From: Pseudorhodoplanes sp.
Lineage (GTDB): Bacteria; Pseudomonadota; Alphaproteobacteria; Rhizobiales; Xanthobacteraceae
Assembly (NCBI GenBank): GCA_013388965.1
Contig: JACAEG010000125.1
Span: 1-32,726 of the forward strand
Reading direction: 5' to 3'
DNA: 32,726 bases
The notes below the pieces were generated by a model. It saw nothing but the letters and a program-made list of their open reading frames with translations, searched no databases and had not been told where the DNA came from. A program made the position numbers and the translations under genes. The first letter of the stretch is position 1. The number at the start of each line of letters is the position of its first letter. Shown in pieces: positions 15,582-23,061 of this stretch.

Positions 15582-16490
15582 ATGGACGAGTATCTCGTCG
15601 GCGTGCTCTCCAATGTCGGCGTCATATCCTTTGTTGCGCTGTCCGCCTATCTGCTGCTGCTGACCGGAGAGATTACGTTCGGTCAGCAGGCCTTCTTTGC
15701 GATCGGAGCCTATGCGGCCGGGATCGCGACCGCGATGTGGGGCTGGACCCTGGCGGCCGGACTTGGATTCGGTGCACTGGCCGGCGCGCTGTCGGCGACC
15801 ATTGTGGGTGTGCCGACCCTGCGGCTGCATGGCCTTTATTTCGCTATCGCCACGCTGGCATTTGCCGAGATGGTCCGCATCCTGTTCGAGATGTTCCGTT
15901 ATCAGATCGAGATCGACGGCGAATGGGTCGGGCCGAACGGCGCCGACGGCTTCCGCGACATCCGCTACATTTTTGAGAACGATATCAGCGGCATGGAATT
16001 CATGCTGATCATCTACGGTCTGCTGACTGTGATACTTGCCGGATTCATGTTGCTCGAACGCTCGCGGCTCGGCGTGATCTTCCGCATGATCGGCGAGGAC
16101 GAGGTGCTGGCCGGACTACAGGGCGTTTCCGTCGCCCGCTACCGCATCCTCGCCGCCGCGATTGCCGGCGCGCTGGCCGGAATCGGAGGCGGCCTCTACG
16201 CCCATCTGACGACCTACATAGAGCCTCGCATCTTCGATGTGATGCTGGGAGTGCACAGTCTCGCCTATGGCCTGATCGGCGGCCTTGGTACCGCGCTCGG
16301 GCCGATTCTCGGTGTCCTGATCGACATCGGCCTTCTGGAATCGATCCGGGCTTTGTCCGGCTATCGCATGATCATCTTCGGCGGGCTCGTGGCGCTGCTC
16401 TTGATTGTCCGGCCCCGCGGGCTGCTGGACGAAAGGCTGGTGCACCGGATCGGCGTTGCGCTACGAGGCGGCCGCAAAATGAGGGTGTGA
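15582..16490 (+). CDS. livM: HAAT-family ABC permease LivM, copy 2 of the second operon
   Basis: A second LivM-type membrane subunit of 302 residues, start ATG at 15582, two bases after the livH copy 2 stop, with AGGGGA upstream. Family blocks: LLLTGEITFGQQAFFAIGAY near residue 25, VPTLRLHGLYFAIATLAFAE near 80, GEDEVLAGLQGVSVARYR near 175, and RPRGLLDERL at the end. The shared organisation with copy 1 suggests an old duplication of the whole livHM pair or capture of a second pair. It presumably pairs with the preceding LivH. Confidence 0.92.
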   Translation: MDEYLVGVLSNVGVISFVALSAYLLLLTGEITFGQQAFFAIGAYAAGIATAMWGWTLAAGLGFGALAGALSATIVGVPTLRLHGLYFAIATLAFAEMVRILFEMFRYQIEIDGEWVGPNGADGFRDIRYIFENDISGMEFMLIIYGLLTVILAGFMLLERSRLGVIFRMIGEDEVLAGLQGVSVARYRILAAAIAGALAGIGGGLYAHLTTYIEPRIFDVMLGVHSLAYGLIGGLGTALGPILGVLIDIGLLESIRALSGYRMIIFGGLVALLLIVRPRGLLDERLVHRIGVALRGGRKMRV

Positions 16491-16493
16491 CCC

Positions 16494-16940
16494 ATGAAAT
16501 ACCAATCGAAAGCGACGGCGGTGCGCTGGCTCATGCCGGTTCTGCTACCTGCCGTATTCCTTGCGCACCCGGCTTTCGCGCAGGTTCGCGCCAAGGCGGA
16601 TGTGACATGCAGACAGGCCGGCGGCCCGCTGGAATACGATTGCATCGTCAAGCTCATCAACGCGCGCAGCAGCGAGCCGCTCTCCGGAGTTTCGCTCACC
16701 ATCGGTGCCGATATGCCGTCGATGCCCGGCGTTCATCATCTTCGCCCGGCAGTCGCAATCGAGGACCAGGAGAGGGGCACATACCGGGCGAAGCTCGTGC
16801 TCGACATGCACGGCGACTGGGCGCTGCAGCTCAATCTGTCCGGCCCACTGCGGGATCGCATAGTCAAGGTATTGCGCTTCGAGGGCGGCGAGGTCGGCGA
16901 GGTGAAGGCGGGACAGGGCCGGAAGGCGCACGGGCATTGA
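16494..16940 (+). CDS. Small secreted protein with FixH/YtkA-like domain
   Basis: A 148-residue protein, ATG at 16494, three bases after livM copy 2. Residues 1-29 form a signal peptide (basic MKYQSK, hydrophobic MPVLLPAVFLAHPAFA). The mature part has an Ig-like pattern seen in FixH/YtkA proteins: DMPSMPGVHHLRPAVAIED, then GTYRAKLVLDMHGDWALQLN and a final strand before a charged tail. Two Cys (near residues 40 and 51) could form a disulphide. FixH-type domains are linked to copper or respiratory assembly elsewhere; here its place as last gene of a transport operon is not explained by that role. Family assignment is moderate; function unknown. Confidence 0.7.
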   Translation: MKYQSKATAVRWLMPVLLPAVFLAHPAFAQVRAKADVTCRQAGGPLEYDCIVKLINARSSEPLSGVSLTIGADMPSMPGVHHLRPAVAIEDQERGTYRAKLVLDMHGDWALQLNLSGPLRDRIVKVLRFEGGEVGEVKAGQGRKAHGH

Positions 16941-16990
16941 TTGTCGCGCGCCAGCGTCTCGATAACGAGGCAGGCTTGTGAACGCCCATG

Positions 16991-17902
16991 CTAGGCCACC
17001 TTCTCCGCGCGCATGGCCAAAAGCGCTTCCACGATCTGCTCCGAAAATCGCGATGCGGCGACAGGAAGGCTCCGGCCGTGCAATTGCCCGAACACGAGAT
17101 CGCCGCGCGGCACGTCGCGATCGTCGATGTCGCGCACGGCCAGGCCCGCCGCTTCGATGCCGCTCGTGCCGATCCTGATCTGGAACGAGATCACCTTGTC
17201 GCGGATGGAGAGGTTGCGCAGGAATTCGAACGAGTTCGATTGCGCCACCACATTGAAGCGCAGGTTGCCACGGCCGAGCACCTGTTCAAGCAGTTGTCGC
17301 CCGCCGATGCTGCGCTCCGGAAGCGCGACCGGATAGGCGGCGCAATCGCGCAGGCGGAGCGTCGGGCGCGAAGCGAGCGGATGATCCTGCGCCATCAGGG
17401 CAACGAGCCGCTGCTCGACGCTCATCAGCGGCCGGAAGTTCGGCAGATAGGGCGGGCGAAAGACCAGCACAAGATCGACTTCGTAGGCCGCGAGCTCGGC
17501 CATCGCGCGCTCGTGATCGAGCACCCGCACGTCGAACTGGACCAGCGGGAATCGCGCGCGGAAGCGCGCGACCTGCGTCGGCAGAAAATCGAGCGCCAGC
17601 GCCTGGCTGCAGGCGATGCGGACGGTGCCGCGCCGTAGACCCTTCAGGTCCTCGATCTGCGACTTCATCAGGTCCACATCGGACAATTGCTCGCGGATAT
17701 AGCGCACGAATAATTCGCCCGCCGCGGTGAGCGCGACACCGCGCGGCCGGCGTTCGAACAGCTGGGTCCCGAGTTCTTCCTCCAGGTCCAAGATCCGGCG
17801 GTTGACGGCGGATGCCGTCACATTGAGGTGCTCGGCCGCCTTGCGGATCGAGCCGGCGCGCGCGACCTGGTCGGCGTATTCCAGAAAACGCAGGTGTCTC
17901 AT
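16991..17902 (-). CDS. LysR-type transcriptional regulator
   Basis: DNA-binding regulator of 303 residues, start ATG at 17902; the frame is open further 5' but without family content. Residues 1-62 are the winged helix (FLEYADQVARAGSIRKAAEH, then LNVTASAVNRRILDLEEELG, TQLFERRPRGVALTAAGELF). The rest is the periplasmic-binding-like effector domain, with the first strand GTVRIACSQALALDFLP. It is divergent from the cysteine-hydrolase operon (143 bp between starts), the classic layout for a LysR regulator acting on the neighbour operon, so a substrate or intermediate of that pathway is the likely effector. The dyad at 17926-17942 is a fitting binding site. Confidence 0.94.
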   Translation of the reverse strand: MRHLRFLEYADQVARAGSIRKAAEHLNVTASAVNRRILDLEEELGTQLFERRPRGVALTAAGELFVRYIREQLSDVDLMKSQIEDLKGLRRGTVRIACSQALALDFLPTQVARFRARFPLVQFDVRVLDHERAMAELAAYEVDLVLVFRPPYLPNFRPLMSVEQRLVALMAQDHPLASRPTLRLRDCAAYPVALPERSIGGRQLLEQVLGRGNLRFNVVAQSNSFEFLRNLSIRDKVISFQIRIGTSGIEAAGLAVRDIDDRDVPRGDLVFGQLHGRSLPVAASRFSEQIVEALLAMRAEKVA

Positions 17903-17925
17903 CGGCTTAGGCCTTGCCTGTGAGC

Positions 17926-17942
17926 GTTGCCGTTTCGGCAAC
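17926..17942. promoter_or_regulatory. LysR-type operator (T-N11-A dyad)
   Basis: GTTGCCG, centre TTT, CGGCAAC: perfect 7-bp arms that contain T-N11-A, the LysR box. It lies 24 bp upstream of the lysR start and about 104 bp upstream of the first structural gene of the divergent operon, where an autoregulatory and activating recognition site is expected. Confidence 0.65.
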
Positions 17943-18045
17943 AGTCTAGCAAGAAAACGGCTGCAGATCGCAACGCTCGCAGCGACTAGGGTCGCCTGGG
18001 CCGGATCACGGTCCCGGAGGCACAGCCCTTGCAGCGCGAAACGCC

Positions 18046-18870
18046 ATGCAGATGAAGCTTCGCGACCCCTCTGCCGGAGGCGCCGAACCATCGGGCGCGC
18101 AGGCTCGGCCTGGCGCGGGAATGAGCTTTGTGCGCCCAAGAAAGCCTCAACGGGTCGTGTCGCTCGCAGCCGCGCCGGAACCGGTCGAGATCGATCTGGC
18201 ACGCTCGGCGCTGCTGATCGTCGACATGCAAAACGATTTCCTTCACGCCGACGGCTGGTTTCCGCGCTCCGGCGTCGACACGTCGCCGGTCCTGGCGCTG
18301 CTGCCGACGCTGAATGCGCTGACCGCTGCGGCGCGGGCGGCCGACATGCCGGTGATCTGGCTGAACTGGGGCGTGCGGGCCGACTGCGCCAATATCGGCC
18401 CGGCGTTGCTGGACAAGGGCCGGCTCGGAGGACGCCGGCCGGGCTATGCCGATCCGTCTCCCTCGGGGCGCGGCCATATTCTGGTGCGCGACGATTGGGG
18501 CTCGCAGATCATCGACGGGCTCGCGGTCGGGCCGCGCGACCTCACAATCTACAAGCATCGCTTCAGCGGCTTCTGGGACAACGAGCTCGATTCGGTCCTG
18601 CGCAACCGCGATGTCAGCACGCTGTTTTTCGCCGGAATCAACATCGATCGCTGCGTGTTCGCCACGCTGACCGATGCAAGCTTTCTCGGCTACGACTGCG
18701 TGCTGCTGGAAGACGCGACCGCAACTCCGTCGCCGGCCTTCGTGACGCAGGCCATCCATTACCTCGTCAATCTTCTCTATGGCGTCGTGGCGAAGAGCGA
18801 TGCGCTCATCGCGGCGCTCGGCAAGCCCGCATCAATCATCCCTTCAGAACAAGACAGGAGTGCGCCATGA
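18046..18870 (+). CDS. Isochorismatase-family cysteine hydrolase, RutB-like
   Basis: Cytoplasmic amidohydrolase of the cysteine hydrolase superfamily, which includes RutB (ureidoacrylate hydrolase), biuret hydrolase and N-carbamoylsarcosine amidase. From the 5'-most ATG it has 274 residues, with the triad visible as Asp60 (LLIVDMQNDF), Lys170 (TIYKHRFSGFWDNELDS) and Cys203 (AGINIDRCVFATLTDA). The RFSGF...LDSVLR segment resembles RutB more than nicotinamidases. The first 25 residues are low complexity; ATG at 18121 (residue 26) is an alternative start, and neither has a strong ribosome binding site. It is the first gene of the operon and overlaps the next by ATGA. The expected role is hydrolysis of a linear ureido or carbamoyl intermediate, releasing ammonia and CO2; the exact substrate is inference. 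Confidence 0.9.
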   Translation: MQMKLRDPSAGGAEPSGAQARPGAGMSFVRPRKPQRVVSLAAAPEPVEIDLARSALLIVDMQNDFLHADGWFPRSGVDTSPVLALLPTLNALTAAARAADMPVIWLNWGVRADCANIGPALLDKGRLGGRRPGYADPSPSGRGHILVRDDWGSQIIDGLAVGPRDLTIYKHRFSGFWDNELDSVLRNRDVSTLFFAGINIDRCVFATLTDASFLGYDCVLLEDATATPSPAFVTQAIHYLVNLLYGVVAKSDALIAALGKPASIIPSEQDRSAP

Positions 18871-19904
18871 CAATCTCGATCCGACATCTCTTGACCGCGG
18901 GCGCCGCCGCATTCGCGCTTGCGCTGCCGCTCGCGGCAGCGCCGGCGGCCGCGCAAACCAAGATCAAGATGGTGCTGAACTGGAAATACCAGGGCCCGCA
19001 GGGGATGTTCTTCCTCGCCGACGATCGCGGGTATTTCAAGGCCGAAGGCCTCGACGTCACGATGGACCAGGGCAACGGGTCGGGCGCGGCCGTGCCGCTC
19101 GTGGCCAACGGCACCTACGATGTCGGCTTCGGCGATATCAACGCCCTGATCGAGTTGGCGGCCAAGAAGCCGGAGGAGGCGCCGGTCGCCGTCTATGTCA
19201 TGTTCAACAAGCCGCCCTTCACCGTCGCGGTGAAGGCCGACAGCCCGATCAAGACGCCGCAGGATTTCGTCGGCAAGACACTGGGTGGGGCCGCCAATGA
19301 CGGCGCGCTCAAGCTGTTCCCGGCCTTCTGCAAGGTCACCAAGATCGACTGCAGCAAGGTCAACATCACCAACATGCAGCCGAACCTGCGCGAGCAGATG
19401 CTGCTGCAGGGCCAGGTCGATGGCGTGTTCGGCTACGTCAACACCATCCGCTTCTCGGCGAAAATGATCGGGGCCGACGACAAGCAGCTTCGCTTCATCA
19501 ACTACGGCGACTACGGCATGGACCTCTATTCCAACGCCATCATCGTCTCCAGGAAGCTGATCAAGGAGAATCCCAAGGCCGTGGCCGGGCTGATCCGCGC
19601 CATCAACAAGGGTTTGCAGGATTCGCTGAAGGATCTCGATGCATCGGTCGCCGCCGTCGCCAAGCGCGAGCCGCTGATCAAGGTCCCGGTCGAGCACGAG
19701 CGCTTCGTCGCGACCCTCAAGGATGAGATGAACCACCCGGAAATCGCCAGGCTTGGCCTCGGCAACATCGATCCGGAGCGGCTGAAGAAGTCGATCGACA
19801 TCCTGGTCGAGGCGAACGGTTTGCCGCGCACCCCGAAGGTCGAGGAAATCTTCACGGCGGAATTCCTGCCGCCGGCGGCAGACCTGCCCAAGAAGCTTTT
19901 CTGA
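18867..19904 (+). CDS. NMT1/THI5-like ABC transporter substrate-binding protein
   Basis: Periplasmic binding protein of 345 residues from ATG at 18867 (AGGAG 8 nt upstream), overlapping the previous stop by ATGA. The signal peptide covers about residues 1-30 (LLTAGAAAFALALPLAAAPA, cleavage near AAAQ). The mature start KIKMVLNWKYQGPQGMFFLA and DRGYFKAEGLDV are hallmarks of the NMT1/THI5-like family that binds thiamine-pyrimidine precursors, sulphonates, riboflavin or pyrimidine-like compounds. Its ATPase and permease are encoded five and six genes later at 22220 and 23062. The context of ring-opening amidohydrolases suggests a cyclic amide or ureide as ligand. Confidence 0.92.
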   Translation: MTISIRHLLTAGAAAFALALPLAAAPAAAQTKIKMVLNWKYQGPQGMFFLADDRGYFKAEGLDVTMDQGNGSGAAVPLVANGTYDVGFGDINALIELAAKKPEEAPVAVYVMFNKPPFTVAVKADSPIKTPQDFVGKTLGGAANDGALKLFPAFCKVTKIDCSKVNITNMQPNLREQMLLQGQVDGVFGYVNTIRFSAKMIGADDKQLRFINYGDYGMDLYSNAIIVSRKLIKENPKAVAGLIRAINKGLQDSLKDLDASVAAVAKREPLIKVPVEHERFVATLKDEMNHPEIARLGLGNIDPERLKKSIDILVEANGLPRTPKVEEIFTAEFLPPAADLPKKLF

Positions 19905-19911
19905 GCGTGCC

Positions 19912-19939
19912 GGCCCGCGCCTCGCGCGAGGCGCGGGCC
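19912..19939 (+). terminator. Very stable intercistronic hairpin after the binding-protein gene
   Basis: GGCCCGCGCCTC, loop GCGC, GAGGCGCGGGCC: a perfect 12-bp GC stem that starts 7 bp after the binding-protein stop. There is no T tract, so partial attenuation or protection of the upstream mRNA is more likely than full termination; the genes that follow have no other clear promoter. Confidence 0.6.
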
Positions 19940-19974
19940 TTCACCTGGGATCGAAAGCGCCGGGAACAATTGCG

Positions 19975-20766
19975 ATGGACTTGATGCTGGAAGGGCGGGT
20001 CGCGGTGATCACCGGGCCGGCCAAGGGGATGGGTGCGGCCGTCACCCGGGCATTTGCGGGTGAGGGCGCTCGTCTGGTGCTTGCCGGGAGGGATGTCGCG
20101 GCGATCGAACCGGTCGCGGCGGACGTGCGCAGCAGGGGAGCGGAGGCGATCGTGGTGCCGTGCGATCTGACGAAGCCGGAAGATTGCGAACGGACTGCCG
20201 GGAAGGCGACGGACAGGTTCGGCCGCATCGACATCCTGGTCAATGTCGCCGGCGGCTCGGGGCCGGTCGGCAAGACCGGCACCGAGACGACGCCGGACGA
20301 GTTCGACGACATCGTCACGCTCAACATGAATGGCTGCTTTCATTCGATGCGCGCCGTGCTGCCCGTGATGATCGCGCAGCGTTACGGCAAGATCGTCAAT
20401 GTCGGCGGCACCTTCGGGCTGCGCGGGCGCGCCGGGCGCATGGCCTATTCGGCCTCCAAATGGGGCCTGCGCGGCATCACCAAGAGCTTCGCGCTCGAAG
20501 TCGGCCAGCACAACATCAACGTCAATTATGTCGCGCCCGGCATGGTCGACGGGCCGCGCTTCCGCGACAAGGTTTGCGCCGACATGGCAAGGCGCCTCGG
20601 CATCACGGTGGAGGAGGCCGCGCAGCGCCATGCCGACGATTACGCGCTCAAGCGCGTGACGCTCGATACCGACGTGGCGAATGCCTGCCTGTTCTTCGCC
20701 AGCGACGTGTCCCGCCAGATCACCGGCGCCGACCTTCCGGTCGACGGCGGCTGGGCGGCGCTGTGA
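19975..20766 (+). CDS. Short-chain dehydrogenase/reductase with altered catalytic Ser position
   Basis: Oxidoreductase of 263 residues with a Rossmann fold. The cofactor motif TGPAKGMG lies at residues 13-20, the NNAG equivalent is NVAGG at 90-94, the structural Asn is Asn117, and the catalytic Tyr158 and Lys162 are in YSASK. The catalytic Ser normally 13 residues before the Tyr is Gly145 here (NVGGTFG), with Thr146 next to it. The rest of the fold, including the C-terminal ITGADLPVDGGW, is intact. Start ATG at 19975 has only a weak ribosome binding site. It lies in the cyclic amide operon, 8 bp before the amidohydrolase gene. A dehydrogenase acting on a ring hydroxyl or on an aldehyde product is possible; so is a non-redox or weakened role. 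Confidence 0.92.
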   Translation: MDLMLEGRVAVITGPAKGMGAAVTRAFAGEGARLVLAGRDVAAIEPVAADVRSRGAEAIVVPCDLTKPEDCERTAGKATDRFGRIDILVNVAGGSGPVGKTGTETTPDEFDDIVTLNMNGCFHSMRAVLPVMIAQRYGKIVNVGGTFGLRGRAGRMAYSASKWGLRGITKSFALEVGQHNINVNYVAPGMVDGPRFRDKVCADMARRLGITVEEAAQRHADDYALKRVTLDTDVANACLFFASDVSRQITGADLPVDGGWAAL

Positions 20767-20774
20767 GGGATGTC

Positions 20775-22223
20775 ATGACCACAGCCGATCTCGTCATTCG
20801 CAACGGCATGGTGGTGACGCCGGATGCGGCCTTTGCGGCGAGCGTCGCGGTGAGGGACGGAAAGATTCTGGCGGTCGGCGCGCAGGACGCGATGCCGCCC
20901 GCGCGCGAGACGCTCGATGCGCGCGGCCTGCATATCCTGCCCGGCGCGATCGACGTGCATGTGCATTTCCGCGATCCCGGCTATCCGCACAAGGAGGACT
21001 GGGCGAGCGGCACGGCGGCGGCGGCGTTCGGGGGAGTGACGACCGTTTTCGACATGCCGAACACGATCCCGCCCACAGCAACGGCGGAGAGTCTCGCGGA
21101 GAAGCACGCCATCGCCTCGTCCAAGGCGCATGTCGATTACGGTCTCTACGGCCTGCTCGGCGAGGAGACGATCGCCCATGTCGGCGCGCTGATCGAGGGC
21201 GGCGTCATCGGCTTCAAGCTCTATATGGGCAACACGTTCGGCAAAATCCCGTCGCCCTCGACCGGTGCGATGCTGGAGGCATTCGAGGTCGTGGCACCGA
21301 CCGGCAAGCGCATCTCGCTGCATGCCGAAACCAACTCGATCATGGAACGGCGCGAAACGCAGCTTCGCAATGCGGGCCGCCGCGATCCGCTCGCGCATCT
21401 CGCGTGCCGTCCGGCGGTGGTCGCGGTCGAGGCGGTGAGCCGCGCCGCGATCCTCGCCGAATGGACCGGCGCGCGCATCCATATCCTGCACATTTCCTCC
21501 GCCGACGAGTTGCGTCCGCTGCGCGAGGCCAAGGCGCGCGGCGTCGACATCACCGGCGAGACTGGGCCGCATTACCTGATGCTGTCGGCGGACGACTATG
21601 CGCGCTTCGGCGGGATCATCCGCGTCAATCCGCCGGTGCGCGAAGCCTTCAACCAGGAGCCGCTCTGGGCGGCGCTCGCTGACGGCACGATCGACATGGT
21701 CGCGACCGATCACGCGCCGCACACGCCGGAGGAGAAGACGCGCAACGATATCTTCACGGTCGATTGCGGCTTTCCGGGCGTCGAAACGCAGATGCCGCTG
21801 ATGCTGACCGCAATGAATGCCGGCCGCATGTCGATCTGCGACTATGTGCGCTGGAGTGCGGCCAACCCCGCTAGGGTCTTCGGGCTCTATCCGACCAAGG
21901 GCGCGATCCAGCCCGGCGCCGATGCCGACCTTGCGATTGTCGATCTCGCACGAAGCTGGATCATCGACGACGCGAAGCTCCAGTCGCGCTCCAGGGTCTC
22001 GCCCTGGCACGGACGCGCCGTGCAGGGATTGCCGCTCCACACGCTGGTGCGCGGACGCTTCGTGATGCGCGACCGCGTGCTGGTCGAAGATACGCGCGGC
22101 TTCGGCCGCTCGGTGCATGCGATCCAGCGCATGCCGGAGCCCCAGCCGCGCAACACGGACAAGACATCCGCCGAGATCGTCAGGGCCGGGCCCTCCGCGC
22201 GACCCAGGGAGCATGTCGCATGA
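20775..22223 (+). CDS. Dihydroorotase/allantoinase/hydantoinase-family cyclic amidohydrolase
   Basis: Metal-dependent hydrolase that opens cyclic amide rings; 482 residues from ATG at 20775 (GAGGGA upstream). The binuclear metal site is complete: His62 and His64 (DVHVHFRDPG), the Lys to be carboxylated Lys148 (GFKLYMGN), His183 (SLHAET), His239 (IHILHIS) and Asp312 (ATDHAPHTPEEK). The DMPNT motif at 93-97 and the GFPGVETQMPLML block are typical of allantoinases and dihydroorotase-like hydrolases. The C terminus has a tail of about 40 residues rich in Arg and Pro that is longer than usual. Its stop overlaps the ATPase start by ATGA. Possible substrates are allantoin-, hydantoin- or dihydropyrimidine-like rings; sequence alone does not decide. 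Confidence 0.93.
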   Translation: MTTADLVIRNGMVVTPDAAFAASVAVRDGKILAVGAQDAMPPARETLDARGLHILPGAIDVHVHFRDPGYPHKEDWASGTAAAAFGGVTTVFDMPNTIPPTATAESLAEKHAIASSKAHVDYGLYGLLGEETIAHVGALIEGGVIGFKLYMGNTFGKIPSPSTGAMLEAFEVVAPTGKRISLHAETNSIMERRETQLRNAGRRDPLAHLACRPAVVAVEAVSRAAILAEWTGARIHILHISSADELRPLREAKARGVDITGETGPHYLMLSADDYARFGGIIRVNPPVREAFNQEPLWAALADGTIDMVATDHAPHTPEEKTRNDIFTVDCGFPGVETQMPLMLTAMNAGRMSICDYVRWSAANPARVFGLYPTKGAIQPGADADLAIVDLARSWIIDDAKLQSRSRVSPWHGRAVQGLPLHTLVRGRFVMRDRVLVEDTRGFGRSVHAIQRMPEPQPRNTDKTSAEIVRAGPSARPREHVA

Positions 22224-23059
22224 CATCCGCGATCAGGCCTTCCGTGGCCGATGGAATCGATCCGTTCGTGGAGCTGGAGAAGGTGACGCTCACCTACGGA
22301 CGCGGTGCCAGGACCATTCCCGCCCTCGGCGAGACCTCGCTCAAGGTCGGGCAGGGCGACTTCGTCGCGCTTGTGGGACCGTCCGGCTGCGGCAAGTCGA
22401 CCATCCTCAAGCTTGTGACCGGCCTGATCAAGGCCACAAGCGGCTATGTGTTCGTCGCCGGCCGCGAGGTCGGCGCCGAGCCGATGCGCGTCGGGATGGC
22501 CTTCCAGAATCCGACCCTGCTGCCGTGGCTGTCGATCCGCGACAACGTGATGCTGCCGCTCAAGATCGTGGAGCCGTTTCGCCATCAATACCGCGCGAAG
22601 CGCAAGACCGAGTTTCGCGATCGCGTCGAGGCACTGCTGGCGCAGGTCGGGCTCGCGGGCTTTGGCGACAAGTATCCCTGGCAATTGTCGGGTGGGATGA
22701 TGCAGCGCGCCTCGCTCTGCCGTGCGCTCATCCACGATCCGCAGCTTCTCATGCTCGACGAGCCATTCGGCGCGCTCGACCAGTTCACCCGCGAGGAGCT
22801 GTGGGCGATCATGCAGGACCTCTGGATGTCGCGAAGGCCGACCGTCCTGCTCGTCACTCACGATCTCAAGGAGGCGGGCTATCTCGCCAACCGCATCTGC
22901 GTGATGCGCTCGCGCCCGGGCCAGATCATCGAGGACAAGGCGGTGCACTTCCCGCGGCCGCGCACCATCGAGGTGTCCTACACGCCCGACTTCGTCGCCA
23001 TGACGCAGCACCTGCGCGAGCTGATCGTGTCCGCGCGGCCGGCGAAGGAGGCCGCGTAA
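22220..23059 (+). CDS. ABC transporter ATP-binding protein (nitrate/sulphonate/pyrimidine type)
   Basis: ATPase of 279 residues, start ATG at 22220 overlapping the amidohydrolase stop (ATGA). Walker A GPSGCGKST is at residues 53-61, Q-loop in MAFQNPTLLPWLSIRDN, signature QLSGGMMQRASLCRAL near 155, Walker B LLMLDEPFGALDQFTREEL and the H-loop VTHDLKEAGYLANR. This is the SsuB/TauB/ThiZ subfamily, the partner type of NMT1-like binding proteins, here encoded at 18867. An N-terminal stretch of about 15 residues precedes the domain. Confidence 0.95.
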   Translation: MTSAIRPSVADGIDPFVELEKVTLTYGRGARTIPALGETSLKVGQGDFVALVGPSGCGKSTILKLVTGLIKATSGYVFVAGREVGAEPMRVGMAFQNPTLLPWLSIRDNVMLPLKIVEPFRHQYRAKRKTEFRDRVEALLAQVGLAGFGDKYPWQLSGGMMQRASLCRALIHDPQLLMLDEPFGALDQFTREELWAIMQDLWMSRRPTVLLVTHDLKEAGYLANRICVMRSRPGQIIEDKAVHFPRPRTIEVSYTPDFVAMTQHLRELIVSARPAKEAA

Positions 23060-23061
23060 CC

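Noticed and set aside
17727-18866. Long plus-strand frame running into the NMT1-like binding protein
   Set aside because: The part before the ATG at 18867 overlaps lysR and the cysteine hydrolase in wrong frames; the signal peptide and ribosome binding site fix the start at 18867.
20640-22226. Minus-strand open frame of 528 codons
   Set aside because: It is antisense to the cyclic amidohydrolase, whose catalytic residues are all present on the plus strand.
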